In this document: piece after piece, positions 41,959 to 50,593 of the stretch
Layout of the letters: every line of letters begins with the position of its first letter
How positions within the stretch are numbered: position 1 is the stretch's first letter
Assembly (NCBI GenBank): GCA_040219555.1
Contig: JAVJSF010000009.1
Coordinates: 62,001 to 126,000 of the forward strand
Length of the DNA stretch: 64,000 bases
Source of the DNA: JAVJSF01 sp040219555
GTDB lineage: Bacteria > Actinomycetota > Thermoleophilia > Miltoncostaeales > Miltoncostaeaceae
Direction of reading: 5' to 3'
Notes under the pieces: generated by a model
Database searches by the model: none
What the model was told of the DNA's origin: nothing
The model's input: the letters and a program-made list of their open reading frames with translations, nothing else
Made by a program: the position numbers and the translations under genes

Positions 41959-42378
41959 TCAGCGGCGCTCGAGCACCAGCACCGGGATCACGCGGTCCGT
42001 GCTGGCCTCGTACTCGGCGAACTGCGGGTACAGCTTGGCCTGCGCGGCGTACAGCTCGTCGCGCTCGGGGCCCTCGTCGTGCACGGTGGCCCGCATCGGG
42101 ATCGTCTCGGTGCCGATCTCCACGGCCACGTCGGGGTTGGCGCGCACGTTGTAGTACCAGTCGGGGTTGCGCGGGGCGCCGGCCATCGACGCGAACAGCA
42201 CCGCCCCATCGCCCTTGGGCAGATACATCAGCGGGTTGATGCGCGGCTCGCCGCTTTTCGCGCCGACCGTGTGCAGGAGCAGGAGGGGAGCACCCTCGAA
42301 CTGGCCGCCCACCTTGCCGGCGTTGGCCCGGAACTCCTCGATGATCTGGGCGTTCCACGCCTTGAAGTCCATGCTCAT
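41959..42378 (-). CDS. Deazaflavin (F420)-dependent nitroreductase-family protein
   Basis: ATG 42378 gives 139 residues. The layout matches DDN-type enzymes: FKAWNAQIIEEFRANAGKV, LLLLHTVGAKSGEPRINPLM, NPDWYYNVRANPDVAVEIG and ERDELYAAQAKLYPQFAEYE. These proteins bind F420 or flavin and reduce small molecules. Such enzymes are typical of Actinomycetota, supporting the taxonomic inference. It is a single gene, next to the tRNA-Thr promoter region. Confidence 0.93.
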   Translation of the reverse strand: MSMDFKAWNAQIIEEFRANAGKVGGQFEGAPLLLLHTVGAKSGEPRINPLMYLPKGDGAVLFASMAGAPRNPDWYYNVRANPDVAVEIGTETIPMRATVHDEGPERDELYAAQAKLYPQFAEYEASTDRVIPVLVLERR

Positions 42379-42466
42379 GTTCGTGTCTCCGCGTCTGGTC
42401 GTGAGTGCTCAATCATCATAGAGGGCGCCGGCGCCACGGGGACCCCCCGATGCAGGGGTCGTCCGC

Positions 42467-42472
42467 TATCCT
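42467..42472 (+). promoter_or_regulatory. -10 element TATCCT for tRNA-Thr
   Basis: TATCCT lies 32 bases before the tRNA 5' end in a region with no gene. The hexamer matches the -10 type seen elsewhere in the window. No clear -35 is visible. Confidence 0.4.
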
Positions 42473-42504
42473 TCCCCGTCGCGGCTCCCGCCGGGGAGCC
42501 CCGG

Positions 42505-42577
42505 GCCGACGTAGCTCAGTTGGTAGAGCACTTCACTCGTAATGAAGGGGTCAGCGGTTCGAATCCGCTCGTCGGCT
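42505..42577 (+). tRNA. tRNA-Thr (anticodon CGT)
   Basis: This is a 73-base tRNA with acceptor stem GCCGACG/CGTCGGC, discriminator T, D-arm TAGCTCAGTTGGTAGAGC and T-loop TTCGAAT. The anticodon CGT lies at 42538-42540. It reads ACG threonine codons. CCA is not encoded. Confidence 0.95.
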
Positions 42578-42643
42578 CTTCGAATCCCGGTGGGCAAGCG
42601 GTTCCGTGACTCCTCCGACGCGCCGCCGGGGTGGATGCGGAGA

Positions 42644-43990
42644 TCAGGACCGCGTCGGAGGGGGCTCCACGGGACCGTTCCTGAGGAAGATCCACTCGCC
42701 CACGAAGATCACGGCGATCCCGATCGCGGCGACCACCACGACGAGAAGATCACCGGTCGCCTTCAACCAGACCAGTCCGCCGAGCGCGGCGAGGTCGAGC
42801 ACGATGGCGGCGGCCACGATCGCCCGGTTCGCCGGCACCTCGTCACGCAGCCGGCTCAGGATTCCCCATTGGATGAGGACGTCCATGACGAGGTAGAAGA
42901 TCGCGCCGAGCGCCGCGATCCGGCCCAGGTCGAAGAACGCGGCAAGGAGCGCCGCCAGCACGACCGTGTAGACCAGCGTGTGCCGCTGGATGCGCCCGGA
43001 CATCCCGAAGTGGCGATGGGGGATGATTCCCATCTCGGAGACCATGGCGAGCATCCGCGAGACGGCGAACACGCTCGCGATGATGCCGGTGACGGTGGCG
43101 ACGATCGCGATCGCGACGGTGAAGATCGTGCCGGCTCCCCCCAGAGCGGGCCGCGCGGCCTCCGCCAGCGAGAAGTCGCGCGCCGCGGTGATCTGATCGA
43201 CGGTCAGGCTCGAGCCGACGGCGAGCGCGACGAGCAGATAGACGATCACGCAGATGCCGAGGGAGATGACTATCGCCCGGCCGACGTTCCGCTCCGGCTC
43301 GACCAGTTCGGCACCGCTGTTGGTGATCGTGGTGAAGCCCTTGTACGCGAGAACCCCCAGCGCCACCGCCGCGAGGAGGTTGGCCGGCGAGTCCGTCGTC
43401 CCGCTGCTCGATGACTCGTAGGAGAGCCCGGCAGCCCACAGCGCCAGGAGCGCGAAGACGACGATGCCGCCGATCTTGATCAGGGCGGTGATCTCGGACA
43501 CCGCCTGGATGAGGTCGTTTCCCGAGATGTTGACGACGAACGCGACGCCGATGAGGCCGACCGCAAGGATGGGGACGAGCGCATCCGCGGCGCCGACGTC
43601 GAACGGCCTGACCAGATACGTCCCGAACGTGCGCGCGACCAAGCTCTCGTTGATGACCATCGAGAAGGCCATGAGCAACGCGCTGCCGCCGGCCACCGCC
43701 CCCGGCCCGTAGGCCTTCGTGAGGAACATCGCGATGCCGCCCGCCGACGGATAGGCATTCGCCATGCGCACGTACCCGTATGCGCTGACGCCGGCGACGA
43801 TCGCGGCGGCCATGAAGATGAGCGGGAAGATGGATCCGGACAGCTCGGCGATCTGACCGGTGAGGGCGAAGATGCCCGCCCCGATCATCACGCCCGTCCC
43901 CATCGCGACGGCACCCCTCAGGGTGATCGAGCCCTCGTCGTAGTCGCCGTCGCCGGTCGCGTGCCCGTGCTTTGTACCGCCCTTCGTCAT
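42644..43990 (-). CDS. APC-superfamily amino acid permease
   Basis: ATG 43990 (MTKGGTKHGHATG) is preceded by GGAGGAG. The 448 residues show 12 expected membrane helices. Helix 1 carries GTGVMIGAGIFALTGQIAE, and helix 6 and nearby segments have KGFTTITNSGAELVEPERN, both typical of amino acid/polyamine/organocation permeases. The substrate is likely an amino acid or amine. The first 18 residues are polar and charged. Codon choice leans to GCG, ATC and TCG rather than the GCC and CTG of neighbours, an impression that would fit horizontal transfer. It lies just beside tRNA-Thr, convergent with it. Confidence 0.92.
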   Translation of the reverse strand: MTKGGTKHGHATGDGDYDEGSITLRGAVAMGTGVMIGAGIFALTGQIAELSGSIFPLIFMAAAIVAGVSAYGYVRMANAYPSAGGIAMFLTKAYGPGAVAGGSALLMAFSMVINESLVARTFGTYLVRPFDVGAADALVPILAVGLIGVAFVVNISGNDLIQAVSEITALIKIGGIVVFALLALWAAGLSYESSSSGTTDSPANLLAAVALGVLAYKGFTTITNSGAELVEPERNVGRAIVISLGICVIVYLLVALAVGSSLTVDQITAARDFSLAEAARPALGGAGTIFTVAIAIVATVTGIIASVFAVSRMLAMVSEMGIIPHRHFGMSGRIQRHTLVYTVVLAALLAAFFDLGRIAALGAIFYLVMDVLIQWGILSRLRDEVPANRAIVAAAIVLDLAALGGLVWLKATGDLLVVVVAAIGIAVIFVGEWIFLRNGPVEPPPTRS

Positions 43991-44503
43991 GGCGACGACG
44001 CTCCTCCCCTTCTGGCCGTGATCCCATTCGACACCCGCACCGGACCGTCGCGGGGCGTGCGGCGGCCGTCGCCCGCGCACGATGGAACCGTCCATCGTCG
44101 GCCCTTGGCCTCAGCCGCCTCGTCGACGCCATCACCACGTGGTCGACACACCCGATCGTAGGCGCACGCCGGGCCCCCCTCCGCCGCCGCATGGCATGAG
44201 GCGACCGAACACGTGCCGTCGCCGGCGTCGGGCCGGCCATCTCGATCCGGCGCAGCCGCCCTCCGAGGGCTACCCGGCCGGCCCCGACGACCCGACCCTC
44301 GACAACGAGAGCGCTGCCGAAGAGGCGGGGGAGGCCCCCGGGATGGGCGCCTCGTCGTAAGCGGGCCGGTCAGCATCCACGACACACCGACGGCGCACCC
44401 GACGGCACCCCCGAACCACCGCCCGGTGTGCCGGTCGACCGCTCGGGCGATACCCCCTTTCGGGCGAGGTCCTCGTCGCGGAGGAGCCCCTAGGCTAGCC
44501 GGG
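43991..44503. other. Intergenic region, no sure gene
   Basis: About 510 bases between the permease and the glycosyltransferase-like gene. Open frames here are Arg/Pro-rich. One weak candidate, from ATG 44196 to 44360 (plus strand), ends with an acidic stretch DDPTLDNESAAEEAGE that looks more like protein, but no ribosome site or family supports it. The promoter element TAGGCT (44491-44496) for the next gene is the only feature I trust. Confidence 0.4.
44491..44496 (+). promoter_or_regulatory. -10 element TAGGCT for the glycosyltransferase-like gene
   Basis: TAGGCT ends seven bases before TTG 44504, the only in-frame standard start near the domain. This placement predicts a leaderless message. 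Confidence 0.45.
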
Positions 44504-46327
44504 TTGCCCGGTACGCCCCGCCACCCGCCACAGCGCGTCACGGCCCAGGACGGGGATCATGACGGTACCGTCGCACACGACCCCACGGCCTGGGGCCGGC
44601 GGCGCGTCGAGGCGCTGCGGCGCGGCGAGGGAGTCGTCGCCTTCCTGGCGGCGGCGGTGTGCCTGGTGGTGGCGGTGCGCCTGGGCGCGGTGCTGGCCGT
44701 CGACCACCCGGTCTTCTTCGGCGACGACATCGGCTACCTGCTGAACGCCCGCTACCTCGCCGGTGAGGGCGCTCCCCCGCACCACCTCCTCGTGCCCTTC
44801 TATTACATCGGCTACTCGCTGCTGCTGGTGCCGGTGTTCCTGGTCTCGAGCGATCCGCAGACCATCTTCGCGACGGTGCAGGCCATCAACGCGGTGGTCG
44901 GCGCGATGATCGTGGTGCCGCTGTACCTGCTGGGGCGTGACCTGCTGCGGCTCTCGCGCCCGGCCGCGCTCGGTGCGGCGGTCGTCGCCGGCGTCTTCAC
45001 AGGTCTCGTGCTCCAGGCGCCGATCGCGTGGGTCGAGAGTGTCCTGCCCGTCCTCGGGGCGCTGCTGCTGTGGCTCCTCTACCGCTTCCTGGTCGGTCCT
45101 GGCACAGCCACGGCGCTGGCCGTGGCGGGATGCGCCGGCGCCCTCTATCTCGTACACCCGCGGTTCCTGCCGGTCGCCATCCTCGTAGCGGTCGTGGTCG
45201 GCATCGCCGCGGTCCGCGGCTTCGTCCCCAAGCCGTCGGCGGGCGTGCTGGTCGCCGCACTGGCCGTGGCGGGTGCGGTGTCGTGGTGGGCCAACGAGGC
45301 GGTCCGCCGGGCCGTGTACACCGCCCCGGGTGTCGACAACCCCTTCGGCGCGAACTTCGCCGCACGCGGGCTGACGAGCCCCGACCGGTGGCCCTTCGCG
45401 GCCGGTGCCGCGGCGGGGCAGTGGTGGTACCTGGGCACCGCGACCCTGGGCGTCGGCCTGGTGGGCGCGCTGGCGCTGGGTCGCATCGTGGCCCGCCGCG
45501 ACGGACGCGGCGCCGATCGCGCCACTGTCGCCCGCAGGATCGCCGCGGCGGTCGCGCTGCTCTCGTTCGCCGGCATCCTCGCCGCCGGCAGCCTCCAGCT
45601 CGGCACCTTCGATCTGCCGGTGCTGCGCGCCGATCACCTGTTCTACGGGCGCTACATCGACTCGCTCACGCCGGTGATGATCCTCGCCGGCCTCGCCGGC
45701 CTCCTGCGACGGCTGGGTCCGCTTCGGCCGCTGATTGCGGGCGCGGCGGCCTCCTACGCGGCCGCGCTGGCGGTGGTGCTTCTCCTGGGCCCCGGCCGCG
45801 ACGCGCTCGACGAAGGGTTCTTCATCCCGGTGACCGCGCCCGGTGTCGCCGCGCTCCTGGCGTTGGGCGACCGCGGGGTACAGGGCGTCGAGGTACTGCA
45901 CATGACCGCGGTCGGCGCGGGCCTCACGGCGGCGGTGGCCCTGCTCTGGCGGTGGCGGCCCCCGGCGGCCCTCGCCGCCGCCGGCACCTGCTTCGTCGTC
46001 CTGTCGCTGGTGGCCGCACCACTCGTGGTGGGTGAGTTCGCCGACCGCCAGGCGGCGCGCACCACTCTGGATCACGCGCTGGAGCGCACCGCCGGCGATG
46101 AGGACGTCTCGTACGACCTGGCCGCGTTCTCGCCGGCCGGCCTCGGGCCGCTGCAGTTCCTGGTGCCCGACCGGGAGTTCCGCGTCTACAACAGTCTGCT
46201 GGGCGAGCCCCCTCCGACCGCGCTGATCATCGCCTCCGCCGACCGCCCGCCCACCGGCCCGGGCGACCGACTGCTGGCGCGCGAGGATGCCGGCGATCAG
46301 GCCCTCTGGCGCCGGGCTCCGGGCTAG
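44504..46327 (+). CDS. Multi-pass membrane glycosyltransferase-like protein (ArnT/GT39-like)
   Basis: TTG 44504 is chosen because no ATG or GTG occurs in frame for the true N-terminus and TAGGCT precedes it. The 607 residues have about 12 membrane helices. An N-terminal loop FFGDDIGYLLNARYLAGEG contains the acidic DD pair typical of lipid-carrier-dependent glycosyltransferases, and a C-terminal soluble region follows the last helix. It would transfer a sugar from a lipid carrier outside the membrane. The acceptor is unknown. It is followed by a small NYN-type gene eight bases later. Confidence 0.75.
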   Translation: MPGTPRHPPQRVTAQDGDHDGTVAHDPTAWGRRRVEALRRGEGVVAFLAAAVCLVVAVRLGAVLAVDHPVFFGDDIGYLLNARYLAGEGAPPHHLLVPFYYIGYSLLLVPVFLVSSDPQTIFATVQAINAVVGAMIVVPLYLLGRDLLRLSRPAALGAAVVAGVFTGLVLQAPIAWVESVLPVLGALLLWLLYRFLVGPGTATALAVAGCAGALYLVHPRFLPVAILVAVVVGIAAVRGFVPKPSAGVLVAALAVAGAVSWWANEAVRRAVYTAPGVDNPFGANFAARGLTSPDRWPFAAGAAAGQWWYLGTATLGVGLVGALALGRIVARRDGRGADRATVARRIAAAVALLSFAGILAAGSLQLGTFDLPVLRADHLFYGRYIDSLTPVMILAGLAGLLRRLGPLRPLIAGAAASYAAALAVVLLLGPGRDALDEGFFIPVTAPGVAALLALGDRGVQGVEVLHMTAVGAGLTAAVALLWRWRPPAALAAAGTCFVVLSLVAAPLVVGEFADRQAARTTLDHALERTAGDEDVSYDLAAFSPAGLGPLQFLVPDREFRVYNSLLGEPPPTALIIASADRPPTGPGDRLLAREDAGDQALWRRAPG

Positions 46328-46335
46328 GTGCTCGC

Positions 46336-46722
46336 GTGGCGCCGGCCGCCTGGTTCGTGGATGCGTCCAACGTCGTCGGCTCGCGCCCGGACGGGTGGTG
46401 GCGCGACCGGGACGGGGCCTCCCGGCGCCTGCACCGCGCGCTGAGCCAGTTCGCACGGGAACGTGACGAGGCGGTCGTGATGGTGCTCGACGGCCCCGTC
46501 GGCGGCCTTGAGCCCGGTACCACCGGCGGGCTCAGTATCGCCGTGGCCCCCGCGGCGCGCCGGGACGCGGCCGACGACGAGATCGTCGGGCTCCTCGCCG
46601 CCACGCCGGAGCCCGGACGGGTGTGCGTGGTCACCTCCGACGCGGCGCTGGCCTCCCGCGCCCGGGCGCTCGGGGCCTCGGTGGAGGGGGCCCGGGCGTT
46701 CCGCCGCCGGCTCGCCATGTGA
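46336..46722 (+). CDS. NYN/PIN-like ribonuclease-type protein
   Basis: GTG 46336 gives 128 residues, eight bases after the upstream stop. The N-terminus AAWFVDASNVVGSRPDGWW holds the catalytic Asp9 and Asn12 of NYN-domain nucleases. RRDAADDEIVGLLAATPEPG and CVVTSDAALASRARALGA hold the further acidic and SD motifs. It is a small cytoplasmic protein likely acting on RNA. Coupling to the membrane glycosyltransferase may be positional only. Confidence 0.75.
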   Translation: MAPAAWFVDASNVVGSRPDGWWRDRDGASRRLHRALSQFARERDEAVVMVLDGPVGGLEPGTTGGLSIAVAPAARRDAADDEIVGLLAATPEPGRVCVVTSDAALASRARALGASVEGARAFRRRLAM

Positions 46723-46723
46723 A

Positions 46724-47173
46724 CTACACGTGCTCCCCGGGCAGCCGGGCGGCCTGCGCGATCCACGAGCGCAGGAGCGGCTCGTCAACCTCGTCGTCCT
46801 CGTGGATGTCCAGGTAGCGCACCTCGGGGTGCTTGGAGGCCTTGGGCGGCACCGGGTCGAGCTCGGCACCGCGGAAGAACGCCAGCTGCATGTAGCGCGT
46901 GAAGCAGCGGAACGAGACGAACCAGCCGTCGCCCTCGTTGCCGTAGAAGGGCTGGTTCCACTTGACGGCCTTGTGCACGCCGGGGACCACCTCGGCGATC
47001 AGCCGGTCCAGACGCCGGCCCAGATCGCTCTTCCAGCCCGGCATGGCGGCGATGTAGTCCTGCACCGGCCCGTCGCCGTCGCCCTTCGGGATCTGCGGAT
47101 TGCCGCCGGCCAGCAGCCGCGGCCCGTCTCCCGCGCCGGCGCCCCCCGCCGGCCCTGTCCGCCGCTCGCTCAT
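46724..47173 (-). CDS. DUF1801-family protein
   Basis: ATG 47173 is preceded by GAGGAGGAGGGC. The 149-residue protein has a Gly/Arg-rich N-terminal 35 residues, then the DUF1801 core: VQDYIAAMPGWKSDLGRRLD, HKAVKWNQPFYGNEGDGWFV and QLAFFRGAELDPVPPKASKH. The role is not established. It resembles the protein at 24898 in family but not closely in sequence. It follows the metallo-hydrolase-like gene by 28 bases and is probably in one transcript with it. Confidence 0.9.
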   Translation of the reverse strand: MSERRTGPAGGAGAGDGPRLLAGGNPQIPKGDGDGPVQDYIAAMPGWKSDLGRRLDRLIAEVVPGVHKAVKWNQPFYGNEGDGWFVSFRCFTRYMQLAFFRGAELDPVPPKASKHPEVRYLDIHEDDEVDEPLLRSWIAQAARLPGEHV

Positions 47174-47201
47174 CGGCCCTCCTCCTCGTCGCGCCGGGGC
47201 A

Positions 47202-47834
47202 TCATCCCGCCTGGGAATCGACCACCTGCAGCGCGGCCATCGTGGCGAACTCCCCCAGCGCCGCGGCGGCGCCGCCCACCACGGGGTCGCCGTGGGCGAG
47301 CAGCAGGTGGTCGAAGTCGAGCTCGGCCAGCCGGACGTAGGAACCGGCCAGCCCGGCCTTGGTGCGCTGGGGGTCGCCCATGAGCGCGTCCGGGACGAAG
47401 CCCAGCGGGCCGTCGTGCGGGATGCGCACCACCCCGTCAGCCACCGCGAGGGCCCGGTGCGCGCGCAGATGCAGCGCCGTCTCATCCGGGCAGATGGCCC
47501 CGACCGGGTGCGCCACCACCCCGCCCGGCAGCTCGTCCCCGGCATCGAAGAACTCGACCCCGTCGCCGTCGCCGAACTCCATCGCGCCCAGGCGGTTGCA
47601 GAGCACCCGCGCCCCGAACGCCTCGCGGAACGCGCCGGCGTCGCGCAGGTGGTGGCGATTGCTCAGCAGGACCGCCGACGGCGGCGTGCGGTGGCGGAAC
47701 CAGTCGAGCCCTTCGGCCGGGACCATCGGGTCGATCACCACGCCGCTGTCGGCGCAGTAGTACGAGCTGATGCGGATGCCGTGGCGCGGATGGGTGCTGG
47801 GCCAGAACCACAGCCCGGGTGCGATCTCCTCCAT
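47202..47834 (-). CDS. Metallo-beta-lactamase-fold-like protein with altered metal motif
   Basis: ATG 47834 gives 210 residues. The N-terminal sequence (GIRISSYYCADSGVVIDPM) and LDFDHLLLAHGDPVVGG match the MBL fold. The usual HxHxDH is replaced by SNRHHLRDAGAFREAF, keeping an HH pair and an Asp but at other spacing, so metal binding is uncertain. It may be a hydrolase with a single metal or a non-catalytic member. The downstream DUF1801 gene is 28 bases away. The function is unknown. Confidence 0.75.
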   Translation of the reverse strand: MEEIAPGLWFWPSTHPRHGIRISSYYCADSGVVIDPMVPAEGLDWFRHRTPPSAVLLSNRHHLRDAGAFREAFGARVLCNRLGAMEFGDGDGVEFFDAGDELPGGVVAHPVGAICPDETALHLRAHRALAVADGVVRIPHDGPLGFVPDALMGDPQRTKAGLAGSYVRLAELDFDHLLLAHGDPVVGGAAAALGEFATMAALQVVDSQAG

Positions 47835-47957
47835 GGGGGGAGTGTGACACCCGCGGACATCCGCGGCCGGTGCGCGCGATCCGGGGACCCCGCCGGCGCG
47901 TACCCCCAGCAGAGACCCCGACCGGCCCGGCACCGTGCCGGAGAGGACCCCCACGCC

Positions 47958-48467
47958 GTGACCGAGCCGACCGTGACCGAATACACCAACGAGAACGTCG
48001 ATCTCGTCTCGCCCAAGTCGTTCGATCAGACCGTGCGCGACCTGCGCGCCGAGCTGGGATCGGCATCCACCGAGACGCTCATGGAGCGGCTCTCGTCCAG
48101 CGCCACCTGGTCCGAGTACGAGATCGAATGCGGCGAGATCGCCGGCCCCAGCAACCTCATCGAGGTGGCCCACCTCAACTGGGGAGGCGTCCTCAGCCTG
48201 GCCGGGGTGCCCATGAAGGCGCGCTGTTTCGTGATCGGCAACCCGATGACGGCCCGCAAGCTGATCGAGGCCGGCGGACCCTCCGTGGGCCTCTACCTCC
48301 CCACCAAGATGCTGGTCTTCGAGGACGCCGACGGGGCGGTCCACGTGAACTACGACCGCTTCGGCCCGGTGATGGCCCGGCGCGGCCTGCCGGCCCTGGA
48401 TGCGGTGGCCGCGGTCATCGACGGCGTCCTCGCCCGACTGGCCGGCGCGGCGGTGGCGCCGGCCTGA
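47958..48467 (+). CDS. DUF302-family protein
   Basis: GTG 47958 is preceded by GGAGAGGA. The 169-residue protein has the DUF302 layout: FDQTVRDLRAELG, VPMKARCFVIGNPMTARKLI, and strands with SVGLYLPTKMLVFEDADG. The family is found widely in bacteria with unknown biochemical activity. It is cytoplasmic with a charged N-terminus (TEPTVTEYTNENVDLVSP). It lies 124 bases from the divergent MBL-like gene. Confidence 0.9.
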   Translation: MTEPTVTEYTNENVDLVSPKSFDQTVRDLRAELGSASTETLMERLSSSATWSEYEIECGEIAGPSNLIEVAHLNWGGVLSLAGVPMKARCFVIGNPMTARKLIEAGGPSVGLYLPTKMLVFEDADGAVHVNYDRFGPVMARRGLPALDAVAAVIDGVLARLAGAAVAPA

Positions 48468-48561
48468 TCGCGCCGGCGCGGGCGGCCCGGACGGGCCACC
48501 GGGCACCGCGCGTTGACATCATCGCGGAGTCGGTCGCCCAAGCGGCGCGGGAGGAGCGCGG

Positions 48562-49509
48562 ATGCGGATCGCGGTGGTGGGTGCGGGGCTGGCGGGGATC
48601 GCGGCGGCGCGCACGGCGGCGGCCGCGGGCCACGAGGTGGTGGTGTTCGAGAAGAGCCGCGGCATCGGCGGGCGCGTGGCCTCCCGGCGCGTCGAGGGCA
48701 CGGTGGTCGACCACGGCAGCCCGGCCATCTGGGTGGAGCCGGGGTCCGCGCTGGCGGAGCACCTGGCCTCGGTGGAGGTGGACGGCGTCCACCGCGTCCC
48801 CGAGGGCATCGCCACGCCGGCCGGCGCCTCGGCCCCGCTGAAGGCGCTCGCCGCCGGGCTGGACATCCGCCTCGGCGTGCGCCTGCACGCACTGCGACCC
48901 ACCCGCTCGGGGTACGAGTTGGCCGACGAGCAGGGCAACAGCCACGGCAGCGCCGACGCGGTCGTGGTCACCGCCCCCGGACCGCAGGCGGCGGACCTGC
49001 TGGCCGGGAGCGGCGAGCCGGACGGCCGGGTGGCGGCGATCCGCGCCCTCGGCTACCTGCCGGCCGTGATGGTGCTGGCCGGCGTCCGCTGCGCCGTGCC
49101 CGAGGGGCCCGTCGACCCCGCCGAGGACGGCCCGCTGGCGCAGGTACGCGGCGAGGGCGACAAGGGCCGGCCGGCCATCGACGGCGTGCATCCACTGGTG
49201 GCCCGCCTGGCCGACCAGCACGCCGGCACACTGCTGGACTGCTCCGACGAGGAGGTGCTGGCGGTGGCGATGCCCGCACTGGCGCGCCTGCTGGGCGACG
49301 GCGCCGCCGACCCGGCGTGGGCCCAGGTGAAGCGCTGGCGCTTCGCGGTGCCGCGCGGCACGCTGACGGCCGCGGTCGCGGCCCCGAGCGGAACACGCAT
49401 CGTGCTGGCCGGCGAGGTGGTGGCCGGGGCGAGCTTCGGTGGCCGTCACCACAGCGACACCTACGCGAGCGGTATCGCCGCCGCCCGCACGGTCATGGAG
49501 GCCGGCTAG
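48562..49509 (+). CDS. Amine-oxidase/renalase-like FAD protein
   Basis: ATG 48562 follows GGAGGAG. The 315 residues start with the Rossmann motif IAVVGAGLAGIAAARTAAAA and FEKSRGIGGRVASRR, and end with VLAGEVVAGASFGGRHHSDT, the second flavin-binding segment. It is about the length of renalase-like or NAD(P)/FAD proteins. The substrate is not predictable. TTGACA at 48514-48519 may be a -35 element. Its stop shares CTAG with the convergent exported-protein gene. Confidence 0.9.
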   Translation: MRIAVVGAGLAGIAAARTAAAAGHEVVVFEKSRGIGGRVASRRVEGTVVDHGSPAIWVEPGSALAEHLASVEVDGVHRVPEGIATPAGASAPLKALAAGLDIRLGVRLHALRPTRSGYELADEQGNSHGSADAVVVTAPGPQAADLLAGSGEPDGRVAAIRALGYLPAVMVLAGVRCAVPEGPVDPAEDGPLAQVRGEGDKGRPAIDGVHPLVARLADQHAGTLLDCSDEEVLAVAMPALARLLGDGAADPAWAQVKRWRFAVPRGTLTAAVAAPSGTRIVLAGEVVAGASFGGRHHSDTYASGIAAARTVMEAG

Positions 49510-50510
49510 TCCCGCGTGCCGTTCCAAGGCAGCGCCGGCCCCGTGCCGCCGGGCCGGTAGACGCCGCGCCAGCACGCCGAGGCGCCCGCCGCGCGGCAGA
49601 CGTCCGGGGCCGGCTGCACGATGCGGATGGTCCCCCGCGAGCCGTTGCGCCCCAGCCACGCACCGATGAGGGTGCGCCCACGCGCGCAGGCCGCCAGGAT
49701 GCCGCGCTCGCTGTAGAAGTACGCGCCCTCGATGAGCGTCCGCCTGCCGCAGGCGCGTCGCAGCGCCGGTGTCATGGCACCGGCGCGCAGGATCACCCGG
49801 CGCTGCTCGCGCCCGAAGACCAGCGTGCCGAAACGGGGCGCATCCAGGCTCGGATCGAACGCGACGCTCCAGCGACCGGTCCAGGGCGCCACCGGTCCGG
49901 CTCCCGGCGCGGACGGTCCCGCGCCTGCGCCGGCACCCTGGTTGTTCACGACCACGGGCTCGGGGGGATCCACCTCGGAATCGCCGAGGGGGACGACGCT
50001 CACCCGGGCCGCGAGGCCGGCCCTGGCCTGCACCAGCGGGATGGGCACCCGGAGCCAGAGCCGCGCCGAGCGCTGCCCATCGGAGGCCGGCCCCAGCTGG
50101 AGGTTGCGCGCGCGGTACTCGCGGGCGGTGCGGCGGATGACCGGCAGGGTGCGATCGGGGGCGGGAAGGCGCCTGCCGGCGTACAGGCCGCGCGTCCCGC
50201 GGCCCTGATTCGCCGGTGTCGCGAAGATGACCCGCATGAAGTGCGCGGGGCGGATGGTGCGCGAGAAGCGCACCCGCACCTCGAAGGAGTCGCGCGCGAT
50301 GTCCGTGCCACCGGCGTTCTCGATCTCGACCCGCAGCAGCTGATGCGAGTAGCGCACCCCCCTGGCCACGGACACAGGGCGGGGCATGTCCGCCATGTCC
50401 ACGGTGACGGCGAGGTCCGAGGAGCTCGCGCCGGCGGTGGTGGCGGCGGCGGGAGCCGTGGCCACAAGGAGCAGTGGGAGCGCGATGAGCGCGATGCGGG
50501 TCCGGTTCAT
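49506..50510 (-). CDS. Exported protein of unknown function
   Basis: ATG 50510 gives 334 residues. The signal peptide (MNRTRIALIALPLLLVATAP) ends near PAAATTAG. The N-terminal half resembles an immunoglobulin-like beta domain with SHQLLRVEIENAG and VRVRFSRTIRPAHFMR. A Pro/Gly-rich linker (about residues 190-215) leads to a C-terminal domain with paired strands FGTLVFGREQRRVILRAG and RTLIGAWLGRNGSRGTIRIV. The paired cysteines near the end (about residues 305-315) could form a disulfide. The function is unknown. Confidence 0.8.
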   Translation of the reverse strand: MNRTRIALIALPLLLVATAPAAATTAGASSSDLAVTVDMADMPRPVSVARGVRYSHQLLRVEIENAGGTDIARDSFEVRVRFSRTIRPAHFMRVIFATPANQGRGTRGLYAGRRLPAPDRTLPVIRRTAREYRARNLQLGPASDGQRSARLWLRVPIPLVQARAGLAARVSVVPLGDSEVDPPEPVVVNNQGAGAGAGPSAPGAGPVAPWTGRWSVAFDPSLDAPRFGTLVFGREQRRVILRAGAMTPALRRACGRRTLIEGAYFYSERGILAACARGRTLIGAWLGRNGSRGTIRIVQPAPDVCRAAGASACWRGVYRPGGTGPALPWNGTRD

Positions 50511-50593
50511 GGGCACACGCTCTGGCGAACGCACGAGGGCGGTCAACGGGTGGCGTTCGATCGGAACATCGCGACGCGCGCCGGCGGGCGACG

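Noticed and set aside
42578..42643. Possible attachment site: TTCGAATCC repeated after the tRNA-Thr end
   Set aside because: Only nine bases match the T-loop region and no integrase or second full copy is seen, so it is likely chance.
44196..44360. Possible small gene with acidic C-terminus
   Set aside because: No ribosome site or family support; kept as a remark in the intergenic entry.
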